From assembly GCF_023700755.1 (NCBI RefSeq), contig NZ_JAMKOJ010000002.1, positions 250,329-314,328 of the forward strand: a stretch of DNA of 64,000 nt, written 5' to 3'. The position numbers and the translations under genes were made by a program. Positions 8,880 to 17,170 of the stretch are shown here, piece after piece (within the stretch, counting starts at the first letter, position 1; every line of letters starts with the position of its first letter). The stretch is from Allorhizobium sonneratiae. GTDB taxonomy: Bacteria; Pseudomonadota; Alphaproteobacteria; Rhizobiales; Rhizobiaceae. The notes under the pieces are model-generated. The model was given only the letters and a program-made list of their open reading frames with translations. It made no database searches and was not told the origin of the DNA.

Positions 8880-9572
8880 ATGACCGGGATAGCTTTCAAC
8901 GACCCTGCCGTAATGGCCAATTTGCTGGCGAAAATGCTGTGGGAAATCAAGGCGGTGCATTTCAACGCCGATCAGCCCTACACCTTGGCCTCGGGCCTGC
9001 GCAGCCCCGTCTATATCGATTGCCGCAAACTTCTGTCCTATCCGCGTATCCGCTCAAGCGTCATCGATTTCGCCGCCGCCACCCTGCTCGCCAATGCCGG
9101 CTTCGAGGCTTTCGACTGCGTCGCAGGCGGCGAAACGGCGGGCATTCCCTTTGCCGCCCTGCTCGCCGATCGGCTCGGCCTGCCGATGATCTATGTGCGC
9201 AAGAAGCCCAAGGGCCATGGCCGCAATGCCCAGATCGAAGGCCATATGCCGGAGGGCGCACGCGTGCTGTTGATCGAGGATCTCACCACGGCTGGCGGCA
9301 GCATGTTTACCTTCATCGACGCGGTGCGCGCCGCAGGTGGCACGGTCGATCATGGCATCGCCCTGTTTTTCTATGATATTTTCGATGAGGCGCAAGAGCG
9401 TTTCGCCAAGGGTGGTGTAAAGCTGCATTCCATCGCCACCTGGCGCAATGTGCTGGCTGTGGCGCGCGAACAGACGCTTTTCGACGATACAACACTGAAC
9501 GACGTCGAAGCTTTTCTCGACAATCCCTTCGACTGGTCCGGACGCCATGGCGGCGTGACCCAACTGGCCTGA
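8880..9572 (+). CDS. pyrE: Orotate phosphoribosyltransferase
   Basis: PyrE joins orotate to PRPP to give orotidine 5'-phosphate, the fifth step of pyrimidine synthesis. The 230-residue protein shows the PRPP-binding signature [13 protein letters not shown] (about residues 130-142), the flexible loop [17 protein letters not shown], and the N-terminal substrate region [16 protein letters not shown]. The frame is open further upstream from a TTG, but ATG 8880 has GGAG six bases before it and matches the family start. It ends 2 bp from the stop of the convergent glycerate kinase gene, leaving no room for a separate terminator. Confidence 0.96.
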   Translation: MTGIAFNDPAVMANLLAKMLWEIKAVHFNADQPYTLASGLRSPVYIDCRKLLSYPRIRSSVIDFAAATLLANAGFEAFDCVAGGETAGIPFAALLADRLGLPMIYVRKKPKGHGRNAQIEGHMPEGARVLLIEDLTTAGGSMFTFIDAVRAAGGTVDHGIALFFYDIFDEAQERFAKGGVKLHSIATWRNVLAVAREQTLFDDTTLNDVEAFLDNPFDWSGRHGGVTQLA

Positions 9573-9574
9573 GA

Positions 9575-10855
9575 TCAAACGATCAGCAGGGCGCGAAAAT
9601 CATTGACATTGGTGCCGGTCGGGCCGGTGACGAAAAGGTCACCCAGCGCATCGAACGCAGCGTAACTGTCATGCGCCTTGAGGATCGCGCGCGGATCGAG
9701 CCCGGTGGAGCGCAGACGTGCCAGCGTTTCGCCATCGACAAAGGCCCCGGCATTGTCTTGCGAACCGTCGATGCCATCGGTATCGGCGGCGAGCGCTGTT
9801 ACCGGCAGACCGGCGATGTCGAGGGCCAGCGCCAGGGCAAATTCGCTGTTGCGCCCGCCCCTTCCCGCGGCCTGCCTTATCGTCACCGTGGTTTCACCAC
9901 CGGACAAGACGAGCACCGGCCGCCGAAACGGCCTGTCCCGCAGCACGATTTCACGCGCAATCGCCCCATGCATCCGGGCAATGTCACGCGCTTCCCCCTC
10001 GATGGAATCGGACAGGATAACGGCCTCGACACCAGCAGCACGCGCAGCCTCGGCGGCAGCCGTCAGGGACAGGCCAGCCGAGGCGATCACATGATGGCGA
10101 TGGGTATAAAAGACCGGCGCGTCCGGCAAGGGCGCATCCGCCGCCGGTGAGGCAAGGTGGTCCAGTGCGACCTGCGGCAGATCAAGATCATAGGTCTTGA
10201 CGATCTCCAGTGCCTGCTGCCGGGTGGAATGATCGGGCACGGTGGGGCCGGAGGCGACATGGGCAGGATTGTCGCCGGGAATGTCGGAGAGGATAAAGGT
10301 GACGACCGGTGCTTTCGTCAGGGCCGCCAGCCGCCCGCCCTTGATGGTGGAGAGATGCTTGCGCACCACATTCATGGCCGAGATCGGCGCGCCGGAGGCA
10401 AGCAGGGCCTCATTGACGGCGATCTCATCGGCAAGCGTCATCCCCTCAGGCGGGGCAGGCAGCAAGGCCGATCCGCCGCCGCAGATCAGCGCAATCACCA
10501 GATCGTCTTCCCCGAGCGGAGCCACCGCCGCCTTGAGACAGGCGGCAGCATGAAGCCCGGCCTCATCCGGCACCGGATGACCGGCTTCCAGCAATGTGAT
10601 CGCACCAAGTGGACAGCCATAGCCGTATCGGGTCACCACCACGCCGGAAAGCGGTCCTTGCCAGAGGCTTTCCAGCGCTGCGGCCATTTGCGCAGCCCCC
10701 TTTCCTGCACCAACGACAACGGTACGGCCTTTGGGCGGTCGCGGAAGATGCTGGCGCAGGCCATAGGAGGGATCAGCCGCCTTGACCGCCGTGCGGAAAA
10801 GCGTTTCGAGAAAGGTGCGGGGGGCAACGAAGGGCGATGACGCAGTTTGGATCAC
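9575..10855 (-). CDS. Glycerate 2-kinase (MOFRL family)
   Basis: A 426-residue enzyme of the GckA/TtuD family, which phosphorylates D-glycerate to 2-phosphoglycerate and was formerly called hydroxypyruvate reductase. The N-terminal domain shows VVVGAGKGAAQMAAALE and LICGGGSALLPAP; the C-terminal MOFRL domain shows LSGGETTVT, GRGGRNSEFALALAL and ADTDGIDGS. It belongs to serine-cycle, tartrate or glyoxylate assimilation. The start is GTG and forms a GTGA overlap with the stop of the upstream DsbA-like gene, so the two are translationally coupled, although no functional link is obvious. Confidence 0.9.
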   Translation of the reverse strand: MIQTASSPFVAPRTFLETLFRTAVKAADPSYGLRQHLPRPPKGRTVVVGAGKGAAQMAAALESLWQGPLSGVVVTRYGYGCPLGAITLLEAGHPVPDEAGLHAAACLKAAVAPLGEDDLVIALICGGGSALLPAPPEGMTLADEIAVNEALLASGAPISAMNVVRKHLSTIKGGRLAALTKAPVVTFILSDIPGDNPAHVASGPTVPDHSTRQQALEIVKTYDLDLPQVALDHLASPAADAPLPDAPVFYTHRHHVIASAGLSLTAAAEAARAAGVEAVILSDSIEGEARDIARMHGAIAREIVLRDRPFRRPVLVLSGGETTVTIRQAAGRGGRNSEFALALALDIAGLPVTALAADTDGIDGSQDNAGAFVDGETLARLRSTGLDPRAILKAHDSYAAFDALGDLFVTGPTGTNVNDFRALLIV

Positions 10856-11454
10856 GCCGCTCTCGCCTTGGCCAGTGCGTCTTTCAGATCCTTTTCTTCC
10901 AGCACACCGGAATAAAGCGTCTTGCCGATGACAAAAGACGGTGTGCCCTGAAAGCCGAGCGATTCGGCCTGTTGCCAGTTGCGGGTAAGGACCCCGGATA
11001 TTTCCATTTCATTCTGTTTGACCGCCGCCTTGACCTTCTCCATATCCAGCCCGGCGGCCGTCAGGGTCGAGGCGATCCGCTCTGCCGTCAAAGGTCCTTT
11101 CAGGGCCAGAAGCGCTTCCTGGGCAATGCTGTATTGATCAAACTTGGCGCTTGCCAGAACCGCCTGCGCCGCCATGGCCGACACCGGACCGAAGACCGGC
11201 CAATCCTTCATCACCAGCCGCACATTGCCATCTTCCTTCACCACCTTGGCAACGGTGGGATGGTTGGCCTTGCAATAGCTGCACTGATAATCGAAAAACT
11301 CGGCAATCGTGACATTGCCTTTGGGATTGCCCAGAACGGGGATATCCTTGTCGAAGAACACATCCCTCGGCCCAATGGGCTCCTCAGCACGGCTGGCGGC
11401 GGGAAGCAGAATGCTCGCCGCTGTGGCGGCAACGAATGTACGGCGTTTGATCAT
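10852..11454 (-). CDS. DsbA family thiol-disulfide oxidoreductase
   Basis: A 200-residue exported protein. The N-terminus (MIKRRTFVAATAASILLPAA) has a twin-basic start and a hydrophobic core typical of a signal peptide, followed by a thioredoxin-fold domain with active-site CSYC in FFDYQCSYCK and the cis-Pro loop GTPSFVIG. Such proteins introduce or reshuffle disulfides in periplasmic proteins. ATG 11454 is preferred over a longer frame because AGGAAAG lies just upstream and the signal peptide begins there. It overlaps the glycerate kinase gene by 4 bp. Confidence 0.88.
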   Translation of the reverse strand: MIKRRTFVAATAASILLPAASRAEEPIGPRDVFFDKDIPVLGNPKGNVTIAEFFDYQCSYCKANHPTVAKVVKEDGNVRLVMKDWPVFGPVSAMAAQAVLASAKFDQYSIAQEALLALKGPLTAERIASTLTAAGLDMEKVKAAVKQNEMEISGVLTRNWQQAESLGFQGTPSFVIGKTLYSGVLEEKDLKDALAKARAA

Positions 11455-11634
11455 CGGTCTTTCCTCTTTGAGGAGGAGACTATCACTCCGGTACAAAAGC
11501 AACAGAGCCTATCTGCTTCAATCCATCACGATCTCTCGCACCCTGATTGTGTCATCCCTGACGGTCCTCCTGTAACAGGAGGTCATAAATCAACACCGAC
11601 CACCCATACGGGCGAAGCATATAAGCACGGACGC

Positions 11635-12018
11635 TCAGGAATGGCTGGCACGCAGCGCAGTCCATGGCCTTTCACGCATCAACTCCACCAGCACGTTCAG
11701 ATAATCAACCGGTTTGGAACGGATATGATCTGCGGGAATACCCTGTTTGACTATTTCCTGAAGCGAGCTGCCAGAGACGACACGATAGGGGATGCCAGCT
11801 CGGCTCAGCCTTTCAACCAATGGCGTCGTCGGCCCATCCAGAACCTGATAATCGACAATGGCAGCGGCAATACGCAGACTGTCGAGACATTCCAGCGCAT
11901 CCTTCACCGTTTCGGTGGTCACCACATTGACACCGGCATGGGCGACGCTGTCGGCGGCATCCATCGAAATGAAGGCATCGTCCTCGACGATCAGGATCGT
12001 TTCCGGTTCCGGTTTCAT
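11635..12018 (-). CDS. Single-domain response regulator
   Basis: A 127-residue stand-alone receiver. It shows ILIVEDDAF at the start and the phosphoacceptor Asp in AAIVDYQVLDG (about residue 54). The conserved switch Thr position is Ser (YRVVSGSS), and the Lys is in RSKPVDYLNV. No output domain or adjacent kinase is present, so its partner kinase is encoded elsewhere. Orphan receivers of this form are common next to stress-sensing kinases in rhizobia. An AT-rich stretch upstream (about 12080-12130) may hold its promoter. Confidence 0.85.
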   Translation of the reverse strand: MKPEPETILIVEDDAFISMDAADSVAHAGVNVVTTETVKDALECLDSLRIAAAIVDYQVLDGPTTPLVERLSRAGIPYRVVSGSSLQEIVKQGIPADHIRSKPVDYLNVLVELMRERPWTALRASHS

Positions 12019-12183
12019 CGTTCATCTCCTTGTTGCAAGAGACAAACGCATGATGCGTTATTTTGTTCTTCTATGGAGCAAATTCAGTAGAATATGATGA
12101 ACAATATATTAATTTATTATTCTATACTTATGGCTCTGACTTTACCCGAAAGCAATAATCAGCGATCTCATTATGATGTGAAC

Positions 12184-12222
12184 CTGTTGTCTTCCATGAC
12201 GTCTGTGAACGGAAGACGACAG
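12184..12222. terminator. Stem-loop downstream of ugd
   Basis: Arms CTGTTGTCTTCC and GGAAGACGACAG pair over 12 bp with one T/G wobble position and a 15-nt loop. It lies 28 bp past the ugd stop. There is no T-run on either side, so it may protect mRNA ends or mark factor-dependent termination rather than act as a classic terminator. Confidence 0.45.
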
Positions 12223-12249
12223 GATCAAACACCACACGGGAGCGTCGTA

Positions 12250-13572
12250 TCAGGCTTCGTCAAGATCGTCAGGCCGACCGACGCTGATATAGGTAAACCC
12301 CTTAGCCTTGACATCGGCGGACTGATAGCAGTTGCGCAGATCGACCAGAACCGGCGCGGCCATCAGTTGTTTCAGCCGGGCAAAATCGAGATTTCGGAAG
12401 ATGGACCACTCGGTGATGATCACCAGCGCATCGGCCTCGGCGGCAGCGTCCTCAACCCCGTCGCAATACGTCAGCTCCGGCAGCACCTGTTTCATCGCGC
12501 TCATGCCTTCCGGGTCATAGGCTTTGAGCCGCGCGCCCCGGTCCTGCAGCGCCTGAATGATCGACAGCGCCGGCGATTCGCGGATGTCGTCGGTATCCGG
12601 CTTGAAGGTGAGGCCAAGAATGCCAATGGTCTTGCCGCGCAATTCGCCGCCAACGGCGCGTTCGACCTTGCGGGCCATGGCGCGCTTGCGTGTATCGTTG
12701 ATGCCGACAATGGTTTCGATCAGGCGGATCGGGCTCGAATGATCCTGCGCCGTCTTGACCAGGGCCAGCGTATCCTTGGGAAAGCAGGAGCCGCCATAGC
12801 CGGGGCCGGCATTGAGGAATTTCTGGCCGATGCGGTTGTCGAGACCCATGCCGCGGGAAACATCCTGCACATTGGCGCCGACATGCTCGCACAGATCGGC
12901 GATTTCGTTGATATAGGCAAGCTTGAGCGCCAGAAAGGCATTGGCAGCATATTTGGTCAGCTCCGCCGTGCGGCGCGAGGTAAACAGCAGCGGATATTTC
13001 GCCGGATCGAGCGGCGCATAGACCGCCGCCATCGGCGCGCGGGCGCGCTCGTCATTCAAGCCGACGACAACGCGGTCGGGCGCCATGAAGTCGGCAATGG
13101 CAGCTCCTTCACGCAAAAACTCCGGATTGGAGACCACCGCAACATCGGCTGCAGGATTGGCCTCGGCAATGATCCGCTCCAACTCGTCGCCAGTACCGAC
13201 CGGCACGGTCGATTTGGTGACGATGACAGTGAAGCCCTTGACGGCACGCGCCACCTGGGCTGCGGCCGAATAGACGTAAGAGAGATCGGCATGGCCATCG
13301 GATTTGCGCGATGGTGTGCCAACCGCAATGAACACCACCTCTGCACCCGCCACCGGCGCAACCAGATCGGTGGTGAACTGCAATCGACCGGCGTCAACAT
13401 TCTTGGCGATCAACTCTTCCAGACCCGGCTCGTAGATCGGCACCTCGCCCTGGTTGAGCCGGTCGATCTTGCCGGCGTCCTGGTCGATGCAGGTCACATC
13501 ATGACCAAAATCCGCAAGGCAAACGCCGGACACCAATCCGACATATCCAGATCCGATGATTGCGATACGCAC
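12250..13572 (-). CDS. ugd: UDP-glucose 6-dehydrogenase
   Basis: Oxidises UDP-glucose to UDP-glucuronate with NAD, feeding exopolysaccharide, capsule or LPS synthesis (rkpK in rhizobia). The protein has about 440 residues. The NAD-binding Rossmann motif is at the start (IAIIGSGYVGLVSGVCLADFG); the catalytic cysteine lies in GPGYGGSCFPKDT (about residue 260), and GLTFKPDTDDIRESPAL marks the UDP-binding domain. The start is taken as GTG 13572, which has GGAG at correct distance and gives the family N-terminus (M)RIAIIGSGY; the open frame continues 12 codons further up. galE follows upstream on the same strand and makes a partner UDP-sugar. Confidence 0.95.
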   Translation of the reverse strand: MRIAIIGSGYVGLVSGVCLADFGHDVTCIDQDAGKIDRLNQGEVPIYEPGLEELIAKNVDAGRLQFTTDLVAPVAGAEVVFIAVGTPSRKSDGHADLSYVYSAAAQVARAVKGFTVIVTKSTVPVGTGDELERIIAEANPAADVAVVSNPEFLREGAAIADFMAPDRVVVGLNDERARAPMAAVYAPLDPAKYPLLFTSRRTAELTKYAANAFLALKLAYINEIADLCEHVGANVQDVSRGMGLDNRIGQKFLNAGPGYGGSCFPKDTLALVKTAQDHSSPIRLIETIVGINDTRKRAMARKVERAVGGELRGKTIGILGLTFKPDTDDIRESPALSIIQALQDRGARLKAYDPEGMSAMKQVLPELTYCDGVEDAAAEADALVIITEWSIFRNLDFARLKQLMAAPVLVDLRNCYQSADVKAKGFTYISVGRPDDLDEA

Positions 13573-13771
13573 GTTCTGCTCCACTTCGAGAGCAATTGCC
13601 ACGGACACGAACGCCGGGGCAATTGCGTTTTACCTTCAATCCGGGCAAATCCTTCAGCGTTTACCCGGTTGTCTGCAGCAGTTTGCGCCCTGTCAAAGGC
13701 AACAACCGCCACACTTGAATCTGCTGCCGAAGAGACCTGAACCCATCCTGGTTTCAGACCTGCTGCAGCCG

Positions 13772-14761
13772 TCAGCCACCGTAATTGGATCTGGAATGCC
13801 AGGACCATGCTGAACGGATAATATCTTCCAGACTGTAGCGCGGGCTCCAGCCGAGGATCTCGCGCGCTTTATCGTTATTGGCAACCAGCGTGGTGCTGTC
13901 GCCTTCGCGGCGCTCTGCATATTCTACGGGGAAGGGCTTGCCGGAGACGGTTTCAATCGTGCCGAGCAGTTCCTTGACCGTCGTGCCGGTGCCCGTGCCG
14001 AGATTGAGGGCGACGGTCGTGCCGCCATCGAGAAGATATTCCACCGCCCGCACATGAGCATCGGCCAGATCCAGCACATGGATATAATCGCGCACGCAGG
14101 TGCCGTCACGGGTATCATAATCGCTGCCGAACACCTTGAAACCCTGACGGCGGCCAAGGGCTGCCTCCAGCGCCAGCGGTATGGCATGGGTTTCGGGCGT
14201 GTGCCATTCGCCGATCCGGCCTTCGAAATCCGCGCCTGCTGCGTTGAAATACCGCAGGATGACCGAGCGGAAACCGGTATAGCTGTCGTAATCCTTCAGC
14301 GCCTGCTCGACGATCCATTTCGTCCGGCCATAGGGATTGATCGGCGCCTGACGGTGCTCTTCATCCAGCGGCAGCGTCTCCGGCAGACCATAGGTCGCAC
14401 AGGTGGAGGAAAAGACGAAGGCCTTGATGCCAGCTGCCTGAGCCGCCGCCAAAAGCGTGAGCGAACCGATGACATTGTTTTCATAAAAAGCAACCGGGTC
14501 CTTAACCGATTCCCCCACTTCAATCAGCGCAGCAAAATGCAGGATGGCCAGCGGCTTATGTTTCGCCAGAACCTCATCCAGCCGCGCCCGGTCGCGAATA
14601 TCACCCTGTTCCAGCGGCCCCCATTTGACGAATTCACCATGACCATTGGTCAGATTGTCATAAACAATCGGCGTAAAGCCGCGCTCGGCAAGGGCAAGGC
14701 AGGTGTGCGAACCGATATAACCGGCACCACCGACGACGAGAATGGGTTTGTCTGTCATCAT
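13772..14761 (-). CDS. galE: UDP-glucose 4-epimerase
   Basis: Interconverts UDP-glucose and UDP-galactose (ExoB in rhizobia). The 329-residue SDR-fold protein has the NAD-binding VVGGAGYIGSHTCLALAERG, the catalytic Ser and Tyr in FSSTCATYG and NPYGRTKWIVEQ (YxxxK), and sugar-nucleotide-site residues in RYFNAAGAD. GGAAAG lies just upstream; two tandem ATG codons (14761 and 14758) are equally possible starts. Together with ugd on the same strand it supplies precursors for surface polysaccharides. A gap of about 200 bp separates the two, so separate promoters are possible. Confidence 0.94.
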   Translation of the reverse strand: MMTDKPILVVGGAGYIGSHTCLALAERGFTPIVYDNLTNGHGEFVKWGPLEQGDIRDRARLDEVLAKHKPLAILHFAALIEVGESVKDPVAFYENNVIGSLTLLAAAQAAGIKAFVFSSTCATYGLPETLPLDEEHRQAPINPYGRTKWIVEQALKDYDSYTGFRSVILRYFNAAGADFEGRIGEWHTPETHAIPLALEAALGRRQGFKVFGSDYDTRDGTCVRDYIHVLDLADAHVRAVEYLLDGGTTVALNLGTGTGTTVKELLGTIETVSGKPFPVEYAERREGDSTTLVANNDKAREILGWSPRYSLEDIIRSAWSWHSRSNYGG

Positions 14762-15197
14762 GTCTTTCCGTCAGGATTTCGATGGTGCTGTTCTAGGCAG
14801 GTATTTTGGGGTTGTCCAACGAATAGCTGAGGCGCTGATTTTGTTTCTTCAGGATTTTAACGACAAAAGGCGGCCCTTGTTTTCACGCAGAACCGCAGGT
14901 GGCGCCACAGCCTGCACAATAGCGCAAATTTTCCTGCTGCGGTTTCAAACCGGGGTTTCTCACACTCCCATGCACGACCATAGGCAAACGACCTGACTGA
15001 GGCACAGAAACAACCAGACGGCTCTACATTGGCAACAAAAGTCAAAACCCTTGAAAAGCCGCAATTGCAAAAATTTGACGTTTACGTCAATGTAAGTTTA
15101 CGGTTATGATTTCTAAATCGACAGGTTTAGAGTACAGTCGACTTCATGCTCCGCCCGAGGAGGACAACGGGCGAGCATCGATCCGAGGGAGTGAGGA
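14762..15197. other. Divergent intergenic region galE / fadD
   Basis: This 436-bp gap separates the divergent galE and fadD genes and must hold both promoters. The only clear element is the 22-bp operator at 15075-15096 ahead of fadD. I see no convincing gene or RNA structure in the rest. Confidence 0.5.
15075..15096 (+). promoter_or_regulatory. Operator shared with the nitronate monooxygenase gene
   Basis: The site starts TTGACGTTTACG and ends ATGTAAG; its first half contains the dyad TTGACG-TTTA-CGTCAA. A 22-bp site differing at only three positions lies before the nitronate monooxygenase gene (34148-34169). It resembles operators described for MerR/TetR-type regulators of fatty-acid and branched-chain acid degradation. 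It ends about 100 bp before the fadD start. Confidence 0.65.
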
Positions 15198-16898
15198 ATG
15201 GGAAGCTTTAGCGCATTGGACCGGTCCGCTACGCCGGATCGTATCTGGTTGTCATCCTATCCGGCCACGGTGCCGGCCGACTTGCCGCCTTTGCCCTTCG
15301 AGACGCTCGGCGCGTTTTTCGACGACCGCACGGCGCGCTATGCCGATAGGACAGCCTTCACCAGCATGGGCCGGTCGATGAGCTTTGCCGAGCTGGGCGA
15401 AAGCGCCACCCACATCGCCGCCTGGCTGCAGGAGGAAGGGTTTCGCAAGGGCGACCGGATCGCCGTGATGCTGCCGAATATTCTGCAAAGCCCGGTGATC
15501 GTCTATGGTATTTTGAAAGCGGGCATGGTGGTGGTGAATGTCAACCCGCTCTATACCCCGCGCGAGCTGGAGCATCAGCTGAAAGATTCCGGCGCGGTGG
15601 CGATTTTCGTTCTGGAAAATTTCGCCGCCACCGTCGAGGCGGTTCTCGCACGTACAGCGCTTCGCCGCGTCATCGTTGCCACCATGGGCGACATGCTGGG
15701 GCTGAAAGGCCATCTGGTCAATTTCATCGTCCGCAAGGTGAAAAAACTGGTGCCGGCCTGGTCGATCGACCGGGCAAAATCCTTCCGCAGCGTATTGAAG
15801 GAAGGCTCCCGTCTCGGCCTGCGCCCGCCTGCCATGACCCGTGACGATGTCGCCTTCCTGCAATATACTGGCGGCACCACCGGCGTATCGAAAGGTGCGG
15901 TGCTGACGCATAGGAACCTGCTTGCCAACACCCTGCAGATGTCGCTCTGGATCAACTCCGCCTTCGATGACAAGCATCGACCGGAGGTTCTGACCTTCCT
16001 CTGCGCCCTGCCGCTTTACCATATCTTTGCGCTGACGGTGAACTCACTGATGGGGCTGGAAACCGGCGGCCACAATATCCTGATCCCCAATCCCCGCGAC
16101 ATTCCGGCGCTGGTCAAGGAGATCGACAAATATCACATCAACATCATCATCATTCTCAACACGCTGTTGAATGCGCTGTTGAACAATGAAGACTTCCGCG
16201 AGATCGACTTCTCCCATCTCAAGCTGACCTTTGCGGGTGGAATGTCGGTGCAGCGGCCAGTTGCCGACCGCTGGCGCGATGTGACGGGCTGCATGATCAT
16301 CGAAGGCTACGGGCTTTCGGAAACCTCGCCGGTGGCCACGGCAAATCCGATGAATATCGCAGATTTTACCGGGATGATCGGCATTCCCATGCCCTCGACC
16401 GAAGTCGACATTCGTGACGAGGACGGCAACCGCCTGCCGCTCGGCGAGGTGGGTGAGATCTGCATACGCGGACCGCAGGTCATGGCCGGTTACTGGCAGC
16501 GGCCGGAGGAAACTGCCAAGGTGATGACACCGGACGGGTTTTTCCGCTCAGGCGACATGGGCGTGATGAACGAAAAGGGCTTCACCAAGATCGTCGACCG
16601 CAAGAAGGACATGATCCTCGTCTCTGGCTTCAACGTCTATCCCAACGAGATCGAAGAAGTGGCGGTGATGCATCCGGGCATTCTTGAAGCCGCGGCCATC
16701 GGCGTGCCGGATCAGCATTCCGGCGAAGCGGTCAAGCTTTTCATCGTGCGCAAGGACCCGTCGCTGACGGAAAAGGAGGTCAAGGATCACTGCGCAAAGA
16801 ACCTGACCAATTACAAACGCCCGCGCTATGTGGAGTTTCTGGACGCACTGCCGAAATCCAATGTCGGCAAAATCCTGCGCAAGGATCTGCGCCGCTAA
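15198..16898 (+). CDS. fadD: Long-chain fatty acid-CoA ligase
   Basis: Activates long-chain fatty acids to acyl-CoA through an acyl-adenylate, the entry step to beta-oxidation. The 566-residue protein carries the AMP-binding signature YTGGTTGVSKGAVLTH (about residues 219-234), the second motif YGLSETSP and the C-terminal FRSGDMGVMNEKGF and DRKKDMILVSGFNVYP motifs, with the catalytic lysine in PKSNVGKILRKDL near the end. A GTGAGGA precedes the ATG. The operator about 100 bp upstream, shared with the nitronate monooxygenase gene, suggests control by a fatty-acid or acyl-CoA responsive repressor. A palindromic repeat follows the stop by 8 bp. Confidence 0.94.
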   Translation: MGSFSALDRSATPDRIWLSSYPATVPADLPPLPFETLGAFFDDRTARYADRTAFTSMGRSMSFAELGESATHIAAWLQEEGFRKGDRIAVMLPNILQSPVIVYGILKAGMVVVNVNPLYTPRELEHQLKDSGAVAIFVLENFAATVEAVLARTALRRVIVATMGDMLGLKGHLVNFIVRKVKKLVPAWSIDRAKSFRSVLKEGSRLGLRPPAMTRDDVAFLQYTGGTTGVSKGAVLTHRNLLANTLQMSLWINSAFDDKHRPEVLTFLCALPLYHIFALTVNSLMGLETGGHNILIPNPRDIPALVKEIDKYHINIIIILNTLLNALLNNEDFREIDFSHLKLTFAGGMSVQRPVADRWRDVTGCMIIEGYGLSETSPVATANPMNIADFTGMIGIPMPSTEVDIRDEDGNRLPLGEVGEICIRGPQVMAGYWQRPEETAKVMTPDGFFRSGDMGVMNEKGFTKIVDRKKDMILVSGFNVYPNEIEEVAVMHPGILEAAAIGVPDQHSGEAVKLFIVRKDPSLTEKEVKDHCAKNLTNYKRPRYVEFLDALPKSNVGKILRKDLRR

Positions 16899-16906
16899 TC
16901 CTCGGA

Positions 16907-17010
16907 CCTTACAGCGCCGTGCGCCAAAGATGGCGCATGGCGCTGTAACACGTTTCATCTGCTGCATCATTTTCACCTTCAATTTCACCCGATTTCAGCA
17001 ATGATGCAGG
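16907..17010 (-). repeat. Composite palindromic repeat, copy 1
   Basis: Two hairpins in tandem: a strong one (TTACAGCGCC at one end, GGCGCTGTAA at the other, 17-bp arms with one wobble) and a weaker palindrome bounded by TGCATCATT and AATGATGCA. Read on the minus strand it aligns along its whole length with the element at 45526-45630. It lies directly after fadD and may also help terminate it. Confidence 0.8.
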
Positions 17011-17170
17011 AGCCCCGACACATAAGCGGTCTGGCAACACCCCTGCCAGCCCGTGTCGATGAGCGGCCATTCCTTCCGTCTCGAATCGACAGCTATGTCC
17101 CGATTAAATCGATTTGGGATTTCGGGCGTTATGCAGTAGGGTCCGGCCTCACATCGCAGTGGAGGACAGA

